In this document: positions 61,038-64,000 of the stretch, in pieces
Layout of the letters: every line of letters starts with the position of its first letter
Numbering within the stretch: the first letter of the stretch is position 1
Source of the DNA: Boseongicola sp.
Lineage (GTDB): Bacteria > Pseudomonadota > Alphaproteobacteria > Rhodobacterales > Rhodobacteraceae
DNA length: 64,000 nt
Assembly: GCA_028824715.1 (NCBI GenBank)
Contig: JAPPCV010000053.1
Span: 1 to 64,000 of the forward strand
Reading direction: 5' to 3'
Made by a program: the position numbers and the translations under genes
Notes under the pieces: model-generated
Seen by the model: only the letters and a program-made list of their open reading frames with translations
Told to the model about the DNA's origin: nothing
The model's database searches: none

Positions 61038-62683
61038 CGGCGGACAACACGCGCCTTCAGGTTCTTTGGGACAGGCTGCTCGCCGTGGTCGAGGAACAGG
61101 GACAGATTCTCGTCCGCGCCGCCTTCAGCCCGATCGTGCGCGAATGCGGCGACATATCGGCCGGAATCTTCGATGCCGAAGGCCGGATGCTCGCCCAGGC
61201 CGTGACCGGCACGCCCGGGCACGTAAACACGATGGCAATGGCCGTGAAATCTCTCCGCGCCCGCTTTCCGGCGCAGCACATGCGCCCCGGGGACATCTAC
61301 ATGACCAACGATCCCTGGATCGCGTCCGGTCACCTGAACGACTTTCTCCTGATGATGCCGATCATCCATGCAGGCCGCCTCGTGGGATTCACCTCATGCA
61401 CGTCGCATCTCGTGGACCTCGGCGGGCAGGGCATGGGACCCGAAGGTTCGGACATTCAGGACGAAGGTCTCCTGATACCGCCCTGCAGGCTGGTGGCGGC
61501 TGGCAAGGTGAACGACCTCCTGCTCGACATCGTGAAGGCGAACTCGCGCGAACCGATCGCCAACGAAGGCGACATCTATGCGCTGATAGCCTGCTGCGAG
61601 GCCGGCGCGGCCCGGGTTTGCCGGACAATGGACGAGTTTGGCCTCACCGACTTCCGGGAACTCTCGCGCTACATCGTCGAGACATCGCGCCGGGGAACGC
61701 TCGACATCATCGCGGAACTGCCGAAGGGGACATGGAACAGCGCCATGACCGTGGACGGCTATGACCGGCCGCTGACGCTGCGGGCCGCCCTCACGATCGC
61801 GGAGGACCATGTGCTGGTCGACTTTGCCGGCACCGACCCTTGCGCCGCGAAAGGCATCAACGTGCCGCTGAACTATGCCACGGCATACACGGTCTTCGCC
61901 CTTCGCTGCATCATCGGCCCCGACATCCCCAACAACGACGGCTCGCTGGAGCCCTTCCAGGTCACGGGACCGCCCGGCTGCATACTGAATGCCAGGCCGC
62001 CGTCCCCGGTCGCGATGCGCCACACGCTTGGGCAGATGACGCCCGACCTTGTCTTCGGGTGCCTGGCGCAGGCACTTCCCGACTTGGTCCCCGCCGAGGG
62101 CGCGTCCTGCATGTACGACCTGCCGCTTCGGCATGCACCCGAAGCGGCAGCGCGCGGAGACGTCCAGTTTGCCCTGGAACTCGTCTTCAACGGCGGAACA
62201 GGCGCGCGGCCAACCCGTGACGGCCTGTCGGCCACGGCGTTTCCAAGCGGTGTCTGGGGCAGCCAGGTGGAAACCACCGAGTCCGTGGCGCCGGTCCTGT
62301 TTCACCGCCGCGAACTGCGCAGGGATTCCGGCGGCCCCGGCAGGATGCGCGGCGGACTCGGGCAGCGAATCGAGGTCAGCCCCGCGCTGAACCAGGACAT
62401 GATCCTGTTCCTCTCCGTCGAACGGGTCAGGAACCCGGCACGTGGCCGCAGCGAAGGTCTGGCAGGCGCGCCAGGGCGCATCCGGGTCGGCGAGGAGGGG
62501 CCGGACCTGGCTGGCAAGGGAGAGGTTCGCATCAGGCCCGGCGAGCGCCTGATCTTCGAAACCCCGGGCGGGGGCGGGTTCGGGGCTCCCGACCAGCGCC
62601 CGCCCGCCATGCTTGAAAGCGACGTTCAGGCCGGGTTCGTCAGTCCGGGTGCCGCGCGACTTGTCTATGGACGGTCGCCATGA
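61034..62683 (+). CDS. hyuB: Hydantoinase/oxoprolinase subunit B
   Basis: A 549-residue partner of HyuA. LLAVVEEQGQILVRAAFSPI then VRECGDISAGIFDAEGRMLA, TGTPGHVNTMAMAVKSL, YMTNDPWIASGHLNDFLLM, and the C-terminal LIFETPGGGGFGAPDQRP are all standard for this subunit. It completes the ATP-dependent amidohydrolase. It overlaps both neighbours by four bases, so A, B and the aminotransferase are one translational unit. Length fits the family (about 520-590). Confidence 0.92.
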   Translation: MTADNTRLQVLWDRLLAVVEEQGQILVRAAFSPIVRECGDISAGIFDAEGRMLAQAVTGTPGHVNTMAMAVKSLRARFPAQHMRPGDIYMTNDPWIASGHLNDFLLMMPIIHAGRLVGFTSCTSHLVDLGGQGMGPEGSDIQDEGLLIPPCRLVAAGKVNDLLLDIVKANSREPIANEGDIYALIACCEAGAARVCRTMDEFGLTDFRELSRYIVETSRRGTLDIIAELPKGTWNSAMTVDGYDRPLTLRAALTIAEDHVLVDFAGTDPCAAKGINVPLNYATAYTVFALRCIIGPDIPNNDGSLEPFQVTGPPGCILNARPPSPVAMRHTLGQMTPDLVFGCLAQALPDLVPAEGASCMYDLPLRHAPEAAARGDVQFALELVFNGGTGARPTRDGLSATAFPSGVWGSQVETTESVAPVLFHRRELRRDSGGPGRMRGGLGQRIEVSPALNQDMILFLSVERVRNPARGRSEGLAGAPGRIRVGEEGPDLAGKGEVRIRPGERLIFETPGGGGFGAPDQRPPAMLESDVQAGFVSPGAARLVYGRSP

Positions 62684-63762
62684 CCCGTGCACGGCAGCAT
62701 GTCGCGGCGATGGCGCCCTACGCACTGGCCGACCTTGGGGGGCCGGACAGCCGTCCTGCACCTTCGCTCGCGCAAAACGAGAGCTTCCGCCCGCCTTGCC
62801 CGGGCGCTCTCGAAGCGGTCCTGGCGACCATGGCCGATGCGGCGCTGTACCCGGATCCAGACTGGACAGAGCTGCGTTCGATGATTGCGGCGCACCACGG
62901 CATCGACCGGGACTGGATCCTCTGCGGCAGCGGCTCGCTCGAGCTGATCGGCTGCCTGGCACGCGCGTTTGCCGGTCCCCACCGCGCGGTTCTCGCGCCG
63001 GAACATGCCTATCCGTATTTTCGCAGCGCGGCGCAGGCGAGCGAGGCCCGGTTCGACGCGGCACCGGAATCCGACTGCACGGCGTCGGCGGACGCCCTTC
63101 TCGAAGCCGTGCGGCCGGACACCGGCTGCGTCTTCCTCGCCAATCCCGGCAACCCGACCGGAACACGGATCCCGAGAGACGAGGTCCGCCGGCTGCGCAA
63201 CGATCTCCGCGAGGACATCCTGCTTGTCATTGACGAGGCCTACGGCGAATTCGCCGACCATCTCGATGCACCCGTCTTCGACATGGCCGAAACGGGGAAC
63301 ACGGTCATCCTGCGCACGTTTTCCAAGGCCTACGGGTTGGCGGGCTGCCGCGTGGGATGGGGCACGTTTCCGAAAGGGATCGCGGTCGATGTCCGAAAGG
63401 TCCTGAACCCCAACAACGTCTCCGCAATCTCGCAGGCTGCCGCGCGAGCCGCACTGCAGGACCATGCATACATGCGCAAGACCTGCGCGCAGACCGCGGA
63501 GCGTCGTGACCAAGCGGCAGGGAAACTGGCCACGCTGGGCATTCGTTGCCCTTCCAGCTGCACCAACTTCCTCCTCCTGGATCTTGAAACGCAGGACCGT
63601 GCGCGTTCCGCCGAGGCACGGCTCCGTTCCGGAGGCGCCGTCCTGCGCAGGCAAGACGCCGCGGGGCTTCCCCATTGCCTCCGCATGACGATCGGTCCGG
63701 AAAGGGAACTGGACAGTGCCATCTGCCTGCTTGAGACATGGATCGGGGAATGCATGCCATGA
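62680..63762 (+). CDS. PLP-dependent aminotransferase, histidinol-phosphate aminotransferase-like
   Basis: A 360-residue fold-type I aminotransferase. The N-terminal LAQNESFRPPCPGALEAVLA corresponds to the LNENP-type motif of HisC relatives. WILCGSGSLELIGCLARAF binds the PLP phosphate, FLANPGNPTGTRIP and VIDEAYGEFADH hold the ring, and Lys216 in TFSKAYGLAGCRVGWG is the Schiff-base lysine. No other his genes are near, so histidine synthesis is unlikely. Placement in the hydantoinase operon suggests it transaminates the amino acid released by ring opening. ATGA overlaps join it to both neighbours. Confidence 0.88.
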   Translation: MTRARQHVAAMAPYALADLGGPDSRPAPSLAQNESFRPPCPGALEAVLATMADAALYPDPDWTELRSMIAAHHGIDRDWILCGSGSLELIGCLARAFAGPHRAVLAPEHAYPYFRSAAQASEARFDAAPESDCTASADALLEAVRPDTGCVFLANPGNPTGTRIPRDEVRRLRNDLREDILLVIDEAYGEFADHLDAPVFDMAETGNTVILRTFSKAYGLAGCRVGWGTFPKGIAVDVRKVLNPNNVSAISQAAARAALQDHAYMRKTCAQTAERRDQAAGKLATLGIRCPSSCTNFLLLDLETQDRARSAEARLRSGGAVLRRQDAAGLPHCLRMTIGPERELDSAICLLETWIGECMP

Positions 63763-64000
63763 CACCGTCCCGCGGACGAGCCCGGCTGGGTCTTCTCGTC
63801 CCTTTCACGAACACGAACCTCGAGCCGGACATGACCCTCATGAGCCCCCCGGGCATCTCCGTCCACACAGCCCGTCTCGGGGGATATGACGCGGAGCGGA
63901 TACCGGACGAGACCCAGATGCAGGGGCTCGGCGCATCGGACTTCGACGAACCGCTCCGGCTGCTCATGGGAGTCAGTCCCGACATCATCCTCTACGGCTG
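63759..64000 (+). CDS. Asp/Glu/hydantoin racemase or maleate-isomerase-like protein (cut by window end)
   Basis: The first 80 codons of a gene running off the right edge. RARLGLLVPFTNTNLEPDMT then SPPGISVHTARLGGY and LLMGVSPDIILYG match the N-terminal domain of the Asp/Glu racemase superfamily, closest in pattern to maleate isomerase/arylmalonate decarboxylase (LLVPSSNTxxEPD). The catalytic first cysteine normally comes just after the ILYG strand and is beyond the window. It overlaps the aminotransferase stop by ATGA, so it is the fourth gene of the operon. Hydantoin racemases belong to the same superfamily, so a racemising role is equally possible. Confidence 0.78.
   Translation, partial: MTPSRGRARLGLLVPFTNTNLEPDMTLMSPPGISVHTARLGGYDAERIPDETQMQGLGASDFDEPLRLLMGVSPDIILYG

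Noticed and set aside
61394-63166. 590-codon minus-strand frame opposite hyuB and the aminotransferase
   Set aside because: Shadow frame; both plus-strand genes are fully recognisable.

Overview
The window reads as chromosome of a GC-rich alphaproteobacterium, most likely Rhodobacterales or a close relative. I infer this from the gene families and gene order (cysG-DUF2849-cysI-cysH-DUF934-fpr; pyrC-pyrE-dnaB; mlaA-mlaC; mnmD beside a DAO-family flavoprotein; non-pyrrolysine MttB with dimethylglycine-dehydrogenase-like enzymes), from frequent ATGA/GTGA gene overlaps, and from frequent GTG starts. No rRNA, tRNA or CRISPR array was seen.

Region 1 (1-11.4 kb) is accessory. It holds a higBA toxin-antitoxin pair, a broken type I restriction hsdR fragment, a parDE-like pair whose toxin is frameshifted in a homopolymer, an arylsulfotransferase-SDR-TAXI/TRAP transporter group, an IS1634-like transposase remnant, and an AbiEii-type nucleotidyltransferase with a small partner. 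Two diverged copies of one non-coding/transposase-like sequence (about 2475-2762 and 11121-11345) lie in the same orientation around most of this island.

Region 2 (11.4-27.8 kb) is mostly core metabolism: a three-gene valine-degradation operon (isobutyryl-CoA dehydrogenase, 3-hydroxyisobutyryl-CoA hydrolase, 3-hydroxyisobutyrate dehydrogenase); a DUF808 membrane protein; an Lrp-type regulator divergent from an assimilatory sulfate-reduction operon; infC with an apparent ATC start; glutaryl-CoA dehydrogenase; pyrC, pyrE and dnaB. Directly after the dnaB stop codon, in the same frame, lies a headless serine-resolvase remnant. This remnant and an IS6-type remnant with a visible terminal repeat bracket an MFS transporter (28.4-29.6 kb).

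Region 3 (30.4-46.4 kb) is housekeeping: rsmD with a flavoprotein reductase, a peroxiredoxin, a four-gene overlapping run (RidA, GDPD, GNAT/DUF482, pterin dehydratase), mlaA-mlaC, an EamA transporter, the two MnmC-type activities as separate divergent genes, rpe, a thioredoxin-like protein, smc, and a MaoC/FAS1-like dehydratase. A brnTA toxin-antitoxin module with a clear promoter/operator follows.

Region 4 (47.4-64 kb) is a catabolic locus for N-methylated compounds. A leftward five-gene unit encodes an XRE-cupin regulator, two DMGDH/sarcosine-dehydrogenase-like flavoproteins, a PNPOx-fold protein and an MttB-family methyltransferase. After a 1.2-kb scar with a vapC fragment, a rightward unit encodes a third DMGDH-like flavoprotein, then a tightly overlapping operon of hydantoinase/oxoprolinase A and B subunits, a HisC-like aminotransferase and an Asp/Glu-racemase or maleate-isomerase-like protein cut by the window end. 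Together these suggest stepwise N-demethylation plus opening of a cyclic imide or hydantoin, but the substrate is not determined by the sequence.
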